Below, in pieces: positions 15,873-25,871 of a stretch of DNA of 32,083 nt. The notes under the pieces were generated by a model. It was not told the DNA's origin. It was given only the letters and a program-made list of their open reading frames with translations, and did no database searches. Each line of letters begins with the position of its first letter. Position 1 is the first letter of the stretch. The translations under genes were made by a program, and so were the position numbers. The stretch is from Verrucomicrobiota bacterium (GTDB lineage: Bacteria > Verrucomicrobiota > Verrucomicrobiia > Limisphaerales > JADLHS01): positions 1 through 32,083 of the forward strand of contig JANXWY010000136.1 of assembly GCA_025350905.1 (NCBI GenBank), read 5' to 3'.

Positions 15873-16098
15873 CTTTAGGCCTCTCAACCAATCGAAATGC
15901 AGTCGCGAGACTTGAGATAAGTGCCTGGTCCTGGAGTTCGGCCGCACGCACGCTTGGCGCTCGCTCTGGCCGTAACGGTCAGCTGGGTATTAGCAATCTG
16001 TCGGCAAGAAGCAACGGTTACATGAAAACAATCGCCAGCCAGCGGGTGAAATTAACCGGCTTCCCTTCGCCGAAACATCAAAGGCGCTTCGCTTCGGT

Positions 16099-17583
16099 TT
16101 AGGGCAGACTGGTCTCCCCCATCAAGTATCGGTCGCACTCGCGGGCGGCGCCGCGGCCTTCGTTGAAGGCCCACACGACTAGACTCTGGCCGCGCCGGCA
16201 GTCGCCCGCGGCAAAGACGCCAGGGAGGTTGGTGGTGTATTTTTCGAACTCGGCTTTGGCGTTGCTACGCGGATCACGTTCGATGCCGAGTGATTCCAAC
16301 AGTGGTTGTTCCGGTCCGAGGAAGCCCATGGCGAGCAAGACGAGTTGCGCCGGCAGAACTTTTTCCGTTCCGGGGATGTTCTTCGGAATGAACTGACCTT
16401 TGTCGTTCTTCGTCCACTCCACCGCCACCGTATGGACGCCTTGGACGTGGCCGTTAGCGTCCGCTTCAAATTTCGTGGCGGTGGTGAGATAAACCCGCGG
16501 GTCCGCGCCGAACTTCGCGGCCGCTTCTTCCTGGCCGTAGTCCAGTTTGTACGTCTTCGGCCATTCCGGCCACGGATTGTCCTTGGCCCGATCCAACGGC
16601 GGCTTCGGGAGAATCTCCACCTGCACGAGGCTCTTGCAGCCGTGGCGCATCGCGGTGCCGACGCAATCGGTACCGGTATCGCCGCCACCAATGACGACCA
16701 CATCCTTGCCCGCCGCGTCGATGAAGCTGCCGTTCCGATGTCCGTCGAGCACCGCTTTGGTATTTGCGGTGAGATATTCCATGGCAAAGTGGACGCCGCC
16801 GAGGTTGCGGCCGGCAATGGGCAGATCACGCGGTTTGGTGGCGCCGGTGGCGAGCACCACGGCATTGAAGTCCTTTAAGAGATTTGCGGCCGGGAGATTG
16901 ACCCCGACTTCCGTGTTGCAGATAAACTTCACGCCTTCCTGCTCCAGCACGTTCAAACGGCGCAACACGACTTCCGTCTTGTCGAGTTTCATGTTGGGGA
17001 TGCCGTACATCAGCAGACCGCCGGGGCGGTCGGCGCGTTCGAAAACCGTGACGTGGTGACCGGCCCTGTTGAGCTGGGCCGCCGCACTCAAGCCCGCCGG
17101 GCCCGAGCCGATGACGGCGACGTTTTTGCCGGTGCGCTTTTTCGGCGGCTCCGCCGTGACCCAGCCGTTTTCCCAGCCGTGATCAATAATGGTGCATTCA
17201 ATGTTCTTGATCGTAACGGCGGGGTCGTTGATGCCGAGCACACAGGAGCCTTCACACGGCGCGGGACAAACGCGGCCGGTGAATTCCGGAAAATTATTCG
17301 TCTTGTGCAACCGCACCAGCGCTTCCTTCCACAGTCCGCGATAGACGAGGTCGTTCCATTCGGGAATGAGGTTGTGGATTGGGCAGCCGCTGGCCATGCC
17401 GCTGACGAGCTGCCCGGTGTGGCAGAACGGAATGCCGCAATCCATGCACCGCGCCCCCTGCTGGCGCAGGTCGGCCTCCGGCAAGTGGAGATGAAACTCC
17501 TTCCAGTCCGCCAGGCGCGCCGTCGCGGAACGATCCGCCGGCAGTGCGCGTCGAAATTCCAAGAATCCGGTTGGTTTACCCAT
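16099..17583 (-). CDS. gltD: Glutamate synthase [NADPH], small subunit
   Basis: A 494-residue flavoprotein that passes electrons from NADPH through FAD and iron-sulfur clusters to the large subunit, so that 2-oxoglutarate and glutamine give two glutamates. The N-terminal ferredoxin-like part has cysteines in [12 protein letters not shown] (C46, C49, C54) and [12 protein letters not shown] (C106, C110, C114) for two 4Fe-4S clusters. The FAD site is [20 protein letters not shown], followed by [15 protein letters not shown]. The NADPH site is [38 protein letters not shown] near the C-terminus is also typical. An AGGAG site lies 11 bases before the ATG. It follows gltB by 29 bases in one operon, in the usual BD order. 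Confidence 0.96.
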   Translation of the reverse strand: MGKPTGFLEFRRALPADRSATARLADWKEFHLHLPEADLRQQGARCMDCGIPFCHTGQLVSGMASGCPIHNLIPEWNDLVYRGLWKEALVRLHKTNNFPEFTGRVCPAPCEGSCVLGINDPAVTIKNIECTIIDHGWENGWVTAEPPKKRTGKNVAVIGSGPAGLSAAAQLNRAGHHVTVFERADRPGGLLMYGIPNMKLDKTEVVLRRLNVLEQEGVKFICNTEVGVNLPAANLLKDFNAVVLATGATKPRDLPIAGRNLGGVHFAMEYLTANTKAVLDGHRNGSFIDAAGKDVVVIGGGDTGTDCVGTAMRHGCKSLVQVEILPKPPLDRAKDNPWPEWPKTYKLDYGQEEAAAKFGADPRVYLTTATKFEADANGHVQGVHTVAVEWTKNDKGQFIPKNIPGTEKVLPAQLVLLAMGFLGPEQPLLESLGIERDPRSNAKAEFEKYTTNLPGVFAAGDCRRGQSLVVWAFNEGRGAARECDRYLMGETSLP

Positions 17584-17612
17584 GGGTTTTTACGCTCCTG
17601 AAAAATGGTGAC

Positions 17613-20600
17613 TCAATTACCGGCGCGCGAATTTTCCTCGAACGCGGCCAGGATGGCCTCGTCGCCTGTCAACCCCCGCTCCTTTACCCGCTTGAGCGAT
17701 TCCAGCACGCGCTTGTAATCCTGGGGCATCACTTTCACAAATTTGCGGACGAACTTTTTCCAGTCCGCCAGGATTTTCGCCGCGAGCGTGCTCTGGGTGA
17801 ACGTCTGGTGACGTTGAATCATCTTCCAGACTTCCTCGATCTCATCCGGATCGGTCAATTTTTCCAAGCCCACCATTTCCAGGTTGCAGCGGTCGGCAAA
17901 ATTTTCTGCTTCGTCCAAGATATAGGCGGCCCCGCCGCTCATGCCGGCCGCAAAGTTGCGTCCGGTCGGACCGAGAATCACCACCCGTCCGCCGGTCATG
18001 TATTCGCAGCCGTGGTCGCCGATCGCTTCGACGACCGCGTTCACGCCAGAGTTGCGGACGCAAAAGCGTTCGCCCGCCATGCCGCGCAGGAAGGCCTCGC
18101 CGCTGGTCGCCCCATAAAACGCGACGTTGCCCACAATCATGTTGTCCTCGGCTTTGAAGGTTGCCGCTTTGGACGGATACACGATGAGTTTGCCGCCGCT
18201 CAAGCCTTTGCCAAAATAATCATTGGCGTCCCCTTCCAGCTCGAGCGTCATGCCGCGCGGCAGGAAACCGCCAAAACTTTGTCCGGCACTGCCGTTAAAC
18301 TTGAGCTGAATCGTGTCCTCGGGCAAACCGTTGGGTCCGTGCTTTTTCGTCACCTCGCTGCCGGTGATCGTACCAACCACCCGGTTGACGTTGCGAATGG
18401 GTAATTCAGCGCGCACTTTTTCGCCACGCTCAATCGCCGGCTGGCATAGGGCCAGCAGCGTGGTGAGGTCGAGCGATTTTTCCAGGCCGTGATCCTGGGC
18501 CTGTTGGCGAAAGCGTCCGACTTCCGGACCGACTACGGGTTGATGCAACAGCGGCGTCAGGTCGAGGCCGCTGGCCTTCCAATGCTCGATCGCCTTCCAC
18601 GGATTTAACTTGTCGGTGCGCCCGACCATTTCTTCAATCGTGCGGAAGCCGAGCCGGGCCATGATTTCGCGGAGTTCCTGCGCAATGAACCGCATGAAAT
18701 TCACCACGTTGTTCGGGTCGCCGTTGAACTTGGCGCGCAATTTCGGGTCTTGCGTCGCGACCCCGACCGGGCAGGTGTTCAAATGGCAAACGCGCATCAT
18801 GAGGCAGCCGAGAGTGACAAGCGGGGCCGTGGCAAAACCAAATTCCTCCGCGCCCAGCAAGGCGGCGATGGCGACATCCCGGCCGGTTTTCAACTGGCCG
18901 TCCGCCTCGACGTAAATCCGGCTGCGCAGATTGTTGAGCACGAGCGTCTGGTGGGCTTCGGCCAGGCCGAGTTCCCAAGGGCTGCCCGCATGTTTGATCG
19001 AGGACAGCGGTGACGCCCCCGTGCCGCCATCGTGGCCGCTGATGAGGACGACATCCGCGTGCGCCTTCGAGACGCCGGTGGCAATCGTCCCCACGCCGAC
19101 CTCGGACACGAGCTTCACGCTGATGCGCGCCTCGCGATTCGCATTCTTCAAGTCATGGATCAGCTCCGCCAGATCCTCGATGGAATAAATGTCATGATGC
19201 GGCGGCGGCGAAATCAGGCCGACGCCCGCGGTAGTGCCGCGCGTCCGGGCAATTTCCGGGAATACTTTCTTGCCCGGCAATTCGCCGCCTTCCCCGGGCT
19301 TCGCCCCTTGCGCCATTTTAATCTGCAGTTCCTTCGCGTTGACGAGGTAATGACTCGTGACGCCGAAGCGTCCGCTGGCGACTTGTTTGATGGCGGAATT
19401 CTTGGAGTCGCCGTTGGCTTCGAGCTGGTAGCGCGCCGGGTCTTCGCCGCCTTCGCCCGTGTTCGAGCGGCCGCCAATCCGATTCATCGCAATGGCGAGC
19501 GCTTCATGCGCTTCCTTGCTGATCGAGCCGTAACTCATCGCGCCGGTCTTGAACCGTTTGACGAGGCTCTCCACGGACTCGACTTCGTCAATGGGCAAAG
19601 GCGTCTCCGCCAACTTGAAATCGAGCAGGCCGCGCAGCGTGCAAAGATGTTTGGCCTGGTTGTTCACCAACTCACTGTATTCCGAGAAAATCTTGAAATT
19701 GCCGGTGCGGCAGGCGTTCTGCAACTTGTGGATCGTCTGCGGATTGAACAGGTGATACTCGCCGTTGTCGCGCCACTGATACTGGCCGCCGGTCTCGAGT
19801 TCCCCGTTGACCTGCCGGTCGGGAAACGCATGCCGGTGCCGGGTGAGGACCTCTTCCGCGATCACTTCCAGGCCGACGCCCTGGATGCGCGTCGGCGTCC
19901 AGGTGAAATACTTGTCCACGACTTCGCTGTTGATGCCGATGGCTTCGAAGACCTGCGCCCCGCGATAACTCTGAATTGTGGAGATGCCCATCTTGGCCAT
20001 GGTTTTCACCACGCCTTTGACGGCCGCCTTGATGAAATTTTTGACGGCGGTTTTGGCGTCGATTTTGACGAGCAGGCCTTGAGTGATGAGATCGTCAATT
20101 GTCGCAAACGCGAGATACGGATTGATGGCGCTGCAACCGTAGCTGATGAGCAGCGCAAAATGATGGACTTCCCGGGGTTCGCCGGACTCCAGCACCAGCC
20201 CGACGCGGGAACGTGTTCCCGTGCGAATCAGATGATGATGCAAGCCGGCCACCGCCAGCAAAGCCGGAATCGGGGCCAAGGTTTCCGAAATTCCGCGATC
20301 CGAGAGAATCAAGATCGTCGCCCCGTCTTTGATGGCGCGATCCGCTTCGGAAAAAACTTTGGCCAGCGCGGCGGCGAGCCCGTTGGCTTTGTCCGCCGCC
20401 GGAAAGAGCATGGGTAACGTCGCAGCTTTGAAGCCTTTGCGGTTGAGCTGGCCGACGTGGCGCAGTTTTTCCAACTCTGCGTTGGTCAGCAGGGGATGTT
20501 CGAGTTTGATCAGGGCACAACTTTGCGGCGTGGGATTCAACAGACCGCCGCGGGCGCCCACCATGGTTTCCGTCGAGGTGACAATCTCTTCGCGAATAGG

Positions 20601-22241
20601 ATCAATCGGCGGGTTCGTGACCTGCGCGAACAGTTGCTTGAAATAGTTGTAGAGCAGTTGCGGCTGGTTCGACAGGACGGCCAGCGGCGTGTCAGTGCCC
20701 ATGGAGCCGAGCGGTTGCACGCCGTCGTTTGCCATCGGGCCGACAATGAAGCGCAAATCCTCGAAAGTGTAGCCGAAGCACTGCTGGCGCTGCAAAATTT
20801 TGCGGTGTTCCGGTTCGGTGCCGTGCGGGGGCTCCGGCAGGTTTTCGAGCAGGACGTGATGTTTGTCGAGCCACTTCTGATACGGATGGGCGCTCGCGTA
20901 TTTTTTCTTCAGCTCTTCGTCGGCGATGATGCGACCCTGCTCCGTATCCACGAGGAACATGCGACCGGGCTGCAGCCGACCCTTGACGGCCACCCGCTCG
21001 GGCGCAATCGGCAACACCCCGGCCTCCGAGGCCATGATGACCAGGTCATCCTTGGTGACGTAATAACGCGAGGGGCGCAGCCCGTTACGGTCCAGGCAGG
21101 CGCCGATGCGGATGCCGTCGGTGAAGGCGATCGAAGCCGGACCATCCCACGGTTCCATGAGGCAGGAATGGAACTCGTAAAACGCGCGCCGCTCCGAGTC
21201 CATGCTCTCGTGATTTTCCCATGGCTCGGGAATCATCATCATCATCGCATGCGGCAGCTCGCGGCCCGCCATCACCAACAGCTCGACGCAGTTGTCAAAC
21301 ATCGTGGAGTCGCTGCCGTCGGTGTTGATCACCGGAATCACCTTCTTGATCTCGTCCCCGAACTGTTCGGACTTAAAGTTGTGCTGGCCGGCGTGCATCC
21401 AGTTGACGTTGCCGCGCAGGGTGTTGATCTCGCCGTTGTGCGCGATGTAACGGTTCGGGTGCGCGCGATCCCAGCTCGGAAACGTGTTGGTCGAAAACCG
21501 GGAATGCACCAAGGCCAGGGCCGTGAGCATGCGGGGGTCGCGCAAATCCGGGAAATATTGGGCCACCTGCTCCGGCATAAGCATCCCCTTGTAAATCGCC
21601 GTGCGCGCCGACAGGCTGGAAACATAAAACCAGCGGCCCCCCGCGATCTTGCCGCCATAACGGATCGCCTGCTCCGCGAGTTTGCGGATGACATACAGCT
21701 TGCGTTCAAACGCCGCGTCATCCTTGATCGCGGGGTTCCGCCCGATGAACCACTGCATCATGAACGGCTCGGAATTTTTCGCACTGTTGCCCAGCGACGA
21801 GTTATTGGTCGGAATGTCGCGCCAGCCGAGCAGCGTCTGGTCTTCCGCGGTCACGATGTTTGCGAGGAGGGTTTGAATCGCCGCGCGCTCCGCCGGATTC
21901 GGGGGCATGAACAGCATCCCGAGTCCGTATTGGCCGGCGGCGGGCAGTTTGAAGCCGAGCGCGCTGGTGACCGCCACGAGGAAATCGTGCGGCACTTGCA
22001 GGAGGATGCCGGCCCCGTCTCCGGTGTTGGTTTCACAACCACACGCGCCGCGATGGTCCAGATTGACCAAAATCTGGAGCGCGTCCGTGACGATGTCATG
22101 CGACTTGCGCCCCTTCATGTTGACGACGAAGCCGACGCCACACGCGTCATGCTCGAACTGCGGATCATAAAGTCCCTGCTTGGCGGGCGGGCCGAGCCGC
22201 ACCTTTTCGCCTGAATTCTGTTCGTTACTGCTGATGTTCAT
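17613..22241 (-). CDS. gltB: Glutamate synthase, large subunit
   Basis: A 1542-residue protein, normal length for the family. After a propeptide of 33 residues the class II amidotransferase begins at Cys34 ([10 protein letters not shown]), which becomes the N-terminal nucleophile that releases ammonia from glutamine. [19 protein letters not shown] follows. The central domain leads to the FMN-binding synthase domain, with [19 protein letters not shown] and [16 protein letters not shown], then [17 protein letters not shown]. The 3Fe-4S cysteines are in [15 protein letters not shown]. The C-terminal GXGXG beta-helix domain has GGKLIVYPS and [20 protein letters not shown]. The ATG at 22241 has only weak pairing to 16S rRNA. 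Together with gltD it forms the main ammonium assimilation enzyme. Confidence 0.97.
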   Translation of the reverse strand: MNISSNEQNSGEKVRLGPPAKQGLYDPQFEHDACGVGFVVNMKGRKSHDIVTDALQILVNLDHRGACGCETNTGDGAGILLQVPHDFLVAVTSALGFKLPAAGQYGLGMLFMPPNPAERAAIQTLLANIVTAEDQTLLGWRDIPTNNSSLGNSAKNSEPFMMQWFIGRNPAIKDDAAFERKLYVIRKLAEQAIRYGGKIAGGRWFYVSSLSARTAIYKGMLMPEQVAQYFPDLRDPRMLTALALVHSRFSTNTFPSWDRAHPNRYIAHNGEINTLRGNVNWMHAGQHNFKSEQFGDEIKKVIPVINTDGSDSTMFDNCVELLVMAGRELPHAMMMMIPEPWENHESMDSERRAFYEFHSCLMEPWDGPASIAFTDGIRIGACLDRNGLRPSRYYVTKDDLVIMASEAGVLPIAPERVAVKGRLQPGRMFLVDTEQGRIIADEELKKKYASAHPYQKWLDKHHVLLENLPEPPHGTEPEHRKILQRQQCFGYTFEDLRFIVGPMANDGVQPLGSMGTDTPLAVLSNQPQLLYNYFKQLFAQVTNPPIDPIREEIVTSTETMVGARGGLLNPTPQSCALIKLEHPLLTNAELEKLRHVGQLNRKGFKAATLPMLFPAADKANGLAAALAKVFSEADRAIKDGATILILSDRGISETLAPIPALLAVAGLHHHLIRTGTRSRVGLVLESGEPREVHHFALLISYGCSAINPYLAFATIDDLITQGLLVKIDAKTAVKNFIKAAVKGVVKTMAKMGISTIQSYRGAQVFEAIGINSEVVDKYFTWTPTRIQGVGLEVIAEEVLTRHRHAFPDRQVNGELETGGQYQWRDNGEYHLFNPQTIHKLQNACRTGNFKIFSEYSELVNNQAKHLCTLRGLLDFKLAETPLPIDEVESVESLVKRFKTGAMSYGSISKEAHEALAIAMNRIGGRSNTGEGGEDPARYQLEANGDSKNSAIKQVASGRFGVTSHYLVNAKELQIKMAQGAKPGEGGELPGKKVFPEIARTRGTTAGVGLISPPPHHDIYSIEDLAELIHDLKNANREARISVKLVSEVGVGTIATGVSKAHADVVLISGHDGGTGASPLSSIKHAGSPWELGLAEAHQTLVLNNLRSRIYVEADGQLKTGRDVAIAALLGAEEFGFATAPLVTLGCLMMRVCHLNTCPVGVATQDPKLRAKFNGDPNNVVNFMRFIAQELREIMARLGFRTIEEMVGRTDKLNPWKAIEHWKASGLDLTPLLHQPVVGPEVGRFRQQAQDHGLEKSLDLTTLLALCQPAIERGEKVRAELPIRNVNRVVGTITGSEVTKKHGPNGLPEDTIQLKFNGSAGQSFGGFLPRGMTLELEGDANDYFGKGLSGGKLIVYPSKAATFKAEDNMIVGNVAFYGATSGEAFLRGMAGERFCVRNSGVNAVVEAIGDHGCEYMTGGRVVILGPTGRNFAAGMSGGAAYILDEAENFADRCNLEMVGLEKLTDPDEIEEVWKMIQRHQTFTQSTLAAKILADWKKFVRKFVKVMPQDYKRVLESLKRVKERGLTGDEAILAAFEENSRAGN

Positions 22242-22289
22242 TGCTTCTGCTTTGCCGTCCGGCCGACCAGTTTGTAAAAACCTGTTTAG

Positions 22290-22318
22290 CTTTTACAGGA
22301 TTGCCCAACGGGCGGCAA
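22290..22318 (-). promoter_or_regulatory. Possible sigma-70-type promoter of gltBD
   Basis: On the minus strand TTGCCG (22313-22318), 17 bases, TAAAAG (22290-22295), each matching 4 of 6 consensus positions. An AT-rich inverted repeat, TGTAAAA-N11-TTTTACA (22273-22297), overlaps the -10 and could be a regulator site. This is weak and based on sequence alone. Confidence 0.3.
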
Positions 22319-22504
22319 TAAATGATTGAGGCAATTTACGTTCGGGAAGCGGCGGTTGGTTCTCTCCTGAACGAGCGCAGCCACTACGCCCAAGCGGCCC
22401 GGCAGAAACGGTCGCCACTTCCGGTCACCGGGAAGATGATTGGTTTTGAACCAGGCGCTGGGCAGCATTAGCCGGTTGGCCGCGGCTCCGGCTCGCGGGT
22501 GCGG

Positions 22505-23536
22505 CTACCACTCGATTACCGCGGCGCCCCAAGTCAGCCCGGCGCCGAAAACCACCAGCAAAATCAAATCGCCCCGGTGGATGCGCCCGGAACTGACCGC
22601 TTCGTCCAATGCGATGGCCACCGAGGCGGCGGAGGTGTTGCCGTAGCGATCCAGGTTCACGAACAATTGGTCGGGGCGCGCGCCGAGCCGTTCCCCCACG
22701 GCGTCGATGATGCGGCGGTTGGCTTGATGCGGAATGATGCACTTGATCTTGGAAACTTCCAGATCGCAACGCCGCAGCGCTTCCGTGGCGGCACTCACCA
22801 TCGCCTGCACGGCGTGCTTGTAGGTTTCCTTGCCTTCCATCCGCAAATAATGCAGCCGGGACGCGACCGATTGGGCCGTGGCCGGACACCGGCTGCCGCC
22901 GCCGGGCATGTGGAGCAATTCGGCCTTGCTGCCATCGGCGCCCATGACCGCCGTCAGCAGGCCGTGGGAGTTGGCGCGATTTTGCAAAACGGCCGCGCCC
23001 GCGCCATCCCCGAACAGGACGCAGGTGTTGCGATCCTGCCAGTCCACGATGGAGGAAAGTTTCTCGGCGCCGATGACGAGCACGGTGTCGTACGTGCGTG
23101 ACATGATGAACTGTTGCGCGATTTCGAGTCCGTAGATGAAGCCGGAGCACGCGGCTTCGAGGTCGAACGCGGCGGCGCGGAGCGCGCCGATTTTCTGCTG
23201 CACCAGGCACGCCGTGGACGGGAACACCATGTCCGGCGTGATGGTGGCCACGATGATGAGGTCAATTTGCTCGCCGGTGACGCCGGCGCATTTCATCGCG
23301 CGTTGGGCGGCCTTGGCCGCGAGGTCGGAGGTGAATTCATCCTTGGCGGCGATGCGGCGTTCCTTGATGCCGGTGCGCGAAGTGATCCACTCGTCGGTGG
23401 TGTCCACCATGGTGGCCAGTTCGAAGTTGGTGAGCGCCTTGGCCGGCAGGTAGGCACCGACGCCGGTGATGGAAACGCTGCGGCCCTGATAATTGTAGCG
23501 GGCGCGGGGATTCTTGAATTTGGGGGAGGCACTCAT
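22505..23536 (-). CDS. fabH: Beta-ketoacyl-ACP synthase III
   Basis: A 343-residue enzyme that condenses acetyl-CoA (or a branched acyl-CoA) with malonyl-ACP to start fatty acid synthesis. The catalytic triad is visible: Cys130 in DLEAACSGF, His270 in IIPHQANRRI, and Asn300 in DRYGNTSAAS. TTDEWITSRTGIKERRI near residues 46-62 and GDGAGAAVL are typical of FabH. An N-terminal extension of about 15 residues (MSASPKFKNPRARYN) precedes the usual start of the fold. The ATG overlaps the plsX TGA by 4 bases, so the two are probably coupled. It is the last gene of the rpmF-plsX-fabH cluster. Confidence 0.96.
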   Translation of the reverse strand: MSASPKFKNPRARYNYQGRSVSITGVGAYLPAKALTNFELATMVDTTDEWITSRTGIKERRIAAKDEFTSDLAAKAAQRAMKCAGVTGEQIDLIIVATITPDMVFPSTACLVQQKIGALRAAAFDLEAACSGFIYGLEIAQQFIMSRTYDTVLVIGAEKLSSIVDWQDRNTCVLFGDGAGAAVLQNRANSHGLLTAVMGADGSKAELLHMPGGGSRCPATAQSVASRLHYLRMEGKETYKHAVQAMVSAATEALRRCDLEVSKIKCIIPHQANRRIIDAVGERLGARPDQLFVNLDRYGNTSAASVAIALDEAVSSGRIHRGDLILLVVFGAGLTWGAAVIEW

Positions 23537-24567
23537 ACGGTAACCGTTACGGCGGTGGGGGCGGCCAGGCGCTGGTTGGCGGCCGCGATCTGGCGCAAGA
23601 TGATTTCGTTCAGGCCATGTTGGACTTCTTCGGCGGCGACCCGGATGGCGCTCATGATCGCCCGTTCGCGCGACGAACCGTGGGCCTTGATCACATTGCC
23701 GTTGAGGCCGAGCAACACCGCGCCGCCATGGACTTCCGGGTCAAGTCGCCGTTTCAGGGAGCGGAACGCGCCGCGGGAAAGGAGGGCCCCGAATTTGCGA
23801 ACGGGCGTGGCAGTTAATTCCGTCTTGAGCATTTGCATCATGGCGGAGACGAGGCTCTCGGCGGTCTTCAACACGACATTGCCGGTGAAACCGTCGGTCA
23901 CCACAACGTCCACCGCGTCATTAAACAGATCAAATCCTTCGACGTATCCGATGTAGTTCAGATCCAGCAAGGCGCACTGCCGGGCCGCTTCCCGCGTGAG
24001 CTCGTTACCCTTGGATTCCTCGGCGCCGTTGCTGAGCACTCCCACGCGCGGTTTGGTGATCCCGAGAATCTCCCGGGCATAGACGTCCCCCATCACGGCA
24101 AACTGGGCGAGGTGCTGGGGTTCGCAAACCGGATTGGCCCCGGCGTCGAGCAACACAAAATCGCCGGTGCGTGACGGCATGCGCACTGTAATAGCGGGGC
24201 GTTCCACGCCATCGAGCCGGCGGAGCTTCATGGACCCGGCGACCAAGGCGCCGGTATTGCCTGAGGAGATGACCGCGTCCGCCTTGCCGTCGCGCACGAG
24301 TTCAATCGCGCGGACCATCGAAGAATCCTTTTTTCGACGAATGCCCTCGACGGGACTGTCCTCCATCGTGAGCACTTCGGAGGCGTTGACGATTTGCGCC
24401 CGCGGGTCGTTGAGCCCGGCGGCGCTCAAGGCCGGGCGGATTTTATCTTCCTGGCCGACCAGCAGCAAAGTGGTGATGCGAGGGTCGGCTTCGAGTGCGA
24501 GTTTGACGCCACCGATGACGACCGCGCAACCGTGGTCGCCGCCCATGACATCCACTGCGATTCGCAT
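23533..24567 (-). CDS. plsX: Phosphate acyltransferase PlsX
   Basis: A 344-residue peripheral enzyme that turns acyl-ACP and phosphate into acyl-phosphate, the donor for the first step of phospholipid synthesis with PlsY. The start MRIAVDVMGGDHGCAVVIGG is characteristic of the family, as are 'VEGIRRKKDSSMVRAIELV', 'DAVISSGNTGALVAGS', 'LLDAGANPVCEPQHLAQFA' and 'GFTGNVVLKTAE'. The length is normal. It lies 48 bases after rpmF and overlaps fabH by 4 bases, an arrangement seen in many bacteria. Confidence 0.96.
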   Translation of the reverse strand: MRIAVDVMGGDHGCAVVIGGVKLALEADPRITTLLLVGQEDKIRPALSAAGLNDPRAQIVNASEVLTMEDSPVEGIRRKKDSSMVRAIELVRDGKADAVISSGNTGALVAGSMKLRRLDGVERPAITVRMPSRTGDFVLLDAGANPVCEPQHLAQFAVMGDVYAREILGITKPRVGVLSNGAEESKGNELTREAARQCALLDLNYIGYVEGFDLFNDAVDVVVTDGFTGNVVLKTAESLVSAMMQMLKTELTATPVRKFGALLSRGAFRSLKRRLDPEVHGGAVLLGLNGNVIKAHGSSRERAIMSAIRVAAEEVQHGLNEIILRQIAAANQRLAAPTAVTVTV

Positions 24568-24615
24568 AGCTGAGGGAACGCGGTCACGCCTGGCGGGGCG
24601 ACGGGCGCACCGCCA

Positions 24616-24804
24616 TTACGCGCCCGCGGTGACGGTCAGAACCTGGCGTCCCTTGTAAAATCCGCAGGCGGGGCAGACGCGATGCGGCAGGCAGGGGGCC
24701 GCGCATTGCGAGCAGACGCCGAGTTGGGGCAGTTTCAACACGCTGTTGTAGGCGCGGCGCATGTGCTGACGGCTCGTGGACGGTTTACGTTTGGGAACAC
24801 CCAT
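24616..24804 (-). CDS. rpmF: 50S ribosomal protein L32
   Basis: A 62-residue basic protein: MGVPKRKPSTSRQHMRRA is the standard L32 start (VPKRKTSKS...RR). A zinc ribbon follows, with CSQC and CPAC pairs (residues ~31-49), then GFYKGRQVL. It lies 3 bases after the DUF177 gene and just upstream of plsX, the conserved order yceD-rpmF-plsX-fabH. The four cysteines are all kept, so this is the zinc-binding form. Confidence 0.96.
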   Translation of the reverse strand: MGVPKRKPSTSRQHMRRAYNSVLKLPQLGVCSQCAAPCLPHRVCPACGFYKGRQVLTVTAGA

Positions 24805-24807
24805 AAA

Positions 24808-25296
24808 TTACTCGTTTCTAACTTTCAGTTTGTTCAGTTCAGCCCACGCCGACGGTTCGGTCCGACTCAGGCTGCTCGGCTTTGCTTTTTCCGGGTCCGG
24901 TTTCTTTAGACCACCGCACTCCGGTTGGCACAACGGATGTTGCGGCAACTCAAGGAGAATATCCTCCCGGAAAAACGGCGTCAAGTCCACGGAATCGCTG
25001 GTGATCGGGACGGTATCCTCGCCGGCGAGCGCCACCAGGCAGGTCCATTCGGGCAATTGTAGCTGGTATTCGAAGGGTTTCAGGCAGCGTACGCACTCGC
25101 AGGCGAGCGGCAAAATCAGTTGCCCCCGCACGAGCAGGTTTTCCTCGAGCTTCTGAACGACGAGCGCGTAGCGCAGCGGCTTTTCGGTGCGGATCATTTC
25201 ATCGCGCAGGTCGAGATCCAGTTCGGCGACCGGCAACTCGCCTGCGAGGGTGAGATCGTCCCGCTCCAGATGCCGCAGGTTGAGGAGGAGCGCCAT
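24808..25296 (-). CDS. yceD: DUF177 / YceD family protein
   Basis: A 162-residue protein of the DUF177 family, almost always found just upstream of rpmF and linked in other organisms to 23S rRNA accumulation. The family marks are visible: LPLACECVRCLKPF (CxxC), then DSVDLTPFFREDILLELPQH and PLCQPECGGL, which add more cysteines. The N-terminal half has alternating hydrophobic strands (LTLAGELPVAELDL). It starts 8 bases after the coaD stop. The symbol rests on family and position. Confidence 0.88.
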   Translation of the reverse strand: MALLLNLRHLERDDLTLAGELPVAELDLDLRDEMIRTEKPLRYALVVQKLEENLLVRGQLILPLACECVRCLKPFEYQLQLPEWTCLVALAGEDTVPITSDSVDLTPFFREDILLELPQHPLCQPECGGLKKPDPEKAKPSSLSRTEPSAWAELNKLKVRNE

Positions 25297-25304
25297 GGTG
25301 ATGC

Positions 25305-25793
25305 CTAGGTCTTTTCCGTCGCGAGCTGGGCGGCGAGCGCAGTGCGCACATGCGGCGGGACGAACGGGCTGACGTCGCCGCCGAGGCGCGCGATTTCCTT
25401 CACGATGCGCGAACTGAGAAAGGTGTAGGTGTCCTTCGGCATCATGAAAATGGTTTCAAAGTTTTCGTTGAGCTTGCGGTTCATCAGCGCCATCTGAAAC
25501 TCAAATTCAAAATCCGAAATTGCCCGCAGGCCGCGCAGCACCGCCTGCGCAGACTGCCGTTGCACATATTCCACGAGCAGTCCGTCGAAGGTGTCCGCCT
25601 CCACATTCGGCATGCCGCGAATGGCTTCATGCACGAGCGTGAGCCGTTCCTCCGATGTGAACAGCGGGTGTTTACTTTCACTCTTGGCGACGGCGACGAT
25701 GACACGGTCAAAAAGCCGGGTCGCGCGTTGCACGACGTCGAGATGACCATTGGTAAACGGATCAAAGCTGCCCGGATAAATCGCTGTGCGCAT
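25305..25793 (-). CDS. coaD: Phosphopantetheine adenylyltransferase
   Basis: A 162-residue enzyme that joins 4'-phosphopantetheine and ATP to give dephospho-CoA, the fourth step of coenzyme A synthesis. The start MRTAIYPGSFDPFTNGHLDV carries the nucleotidyltransferase (T/H)xGH motif. 'AVLRGLRAISDFEFEFQMAL' and 'MNRKL' are the phosphopantetheine-binding part, and FLSSRIVKEIARLGGDVSPF is the second nucleotide motif. The frame is open for 15 further codons (to 25838), but the family starts at MRTAIYPGSF, so 25793 is chosen. Its place just before yceD-rpmF-plsX-fabH ties CoA supply to lipid synthesis. Confidence 0.95.
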   Translation of the reverse strand: MRTAIYPGSFDPFTNGHLDVVQRATRLFDRVIVAVAKSESKHPLFTSEERLTLVHEAIRGMPNVEADTFDGLLVEYVQRQSAQAVLRGLRAISDFEFEFQMALMNRKLNENFETIFMMPKDTYTFLSSRIVKEIARLGGDVSPFVPPHVRTALAAQLATEKT

Positions 25794-25871
25794 CCAAGGC
25801 AGTGTAATGAAGCCACCGCGGATGTCGAGGAAGAGCACGCCCGTTGACTTGGCCAGCGTCAGCCCCGCCGC

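Noticed and set aside
14405-15900. Shared 13-mer TCAACCAATCGAA after the pseudopilin gene and after the peroxidase gene
   Set aside because: Matches of this length are expected by chance in a window of this size, and the flanks do not align.
19032-20417. Another long plus-strand open frame (461 codons) inside gltB
   Set aside because: It is an antisense shadow of the FMN-binding domain region, with no domain content and no ribosome site.
20457-22214. A long plus-strand open frame (585 codons) opposite gltB
   Set aside because: It mirrors the high-GC coding strand of gltB, is rich in His, Arg, Gln and Val, and has no recognisable motifs. gltB in the other direction is certain over its whole length.
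22418-22435. Imperfect hairpin CTTCCGG-TCA-CCGGGAAG downstream of fabH as a terminator
   Set aside because: The stem needs a bulge and has no T-run after it on the minus strand.
22425-23210. A minus-strand open frame overlapping fabH in another frame
   Set aside because: The sequence is arginine- and histidine-rich with no motifs, while fabH shows all catalytic residues across the same bases.
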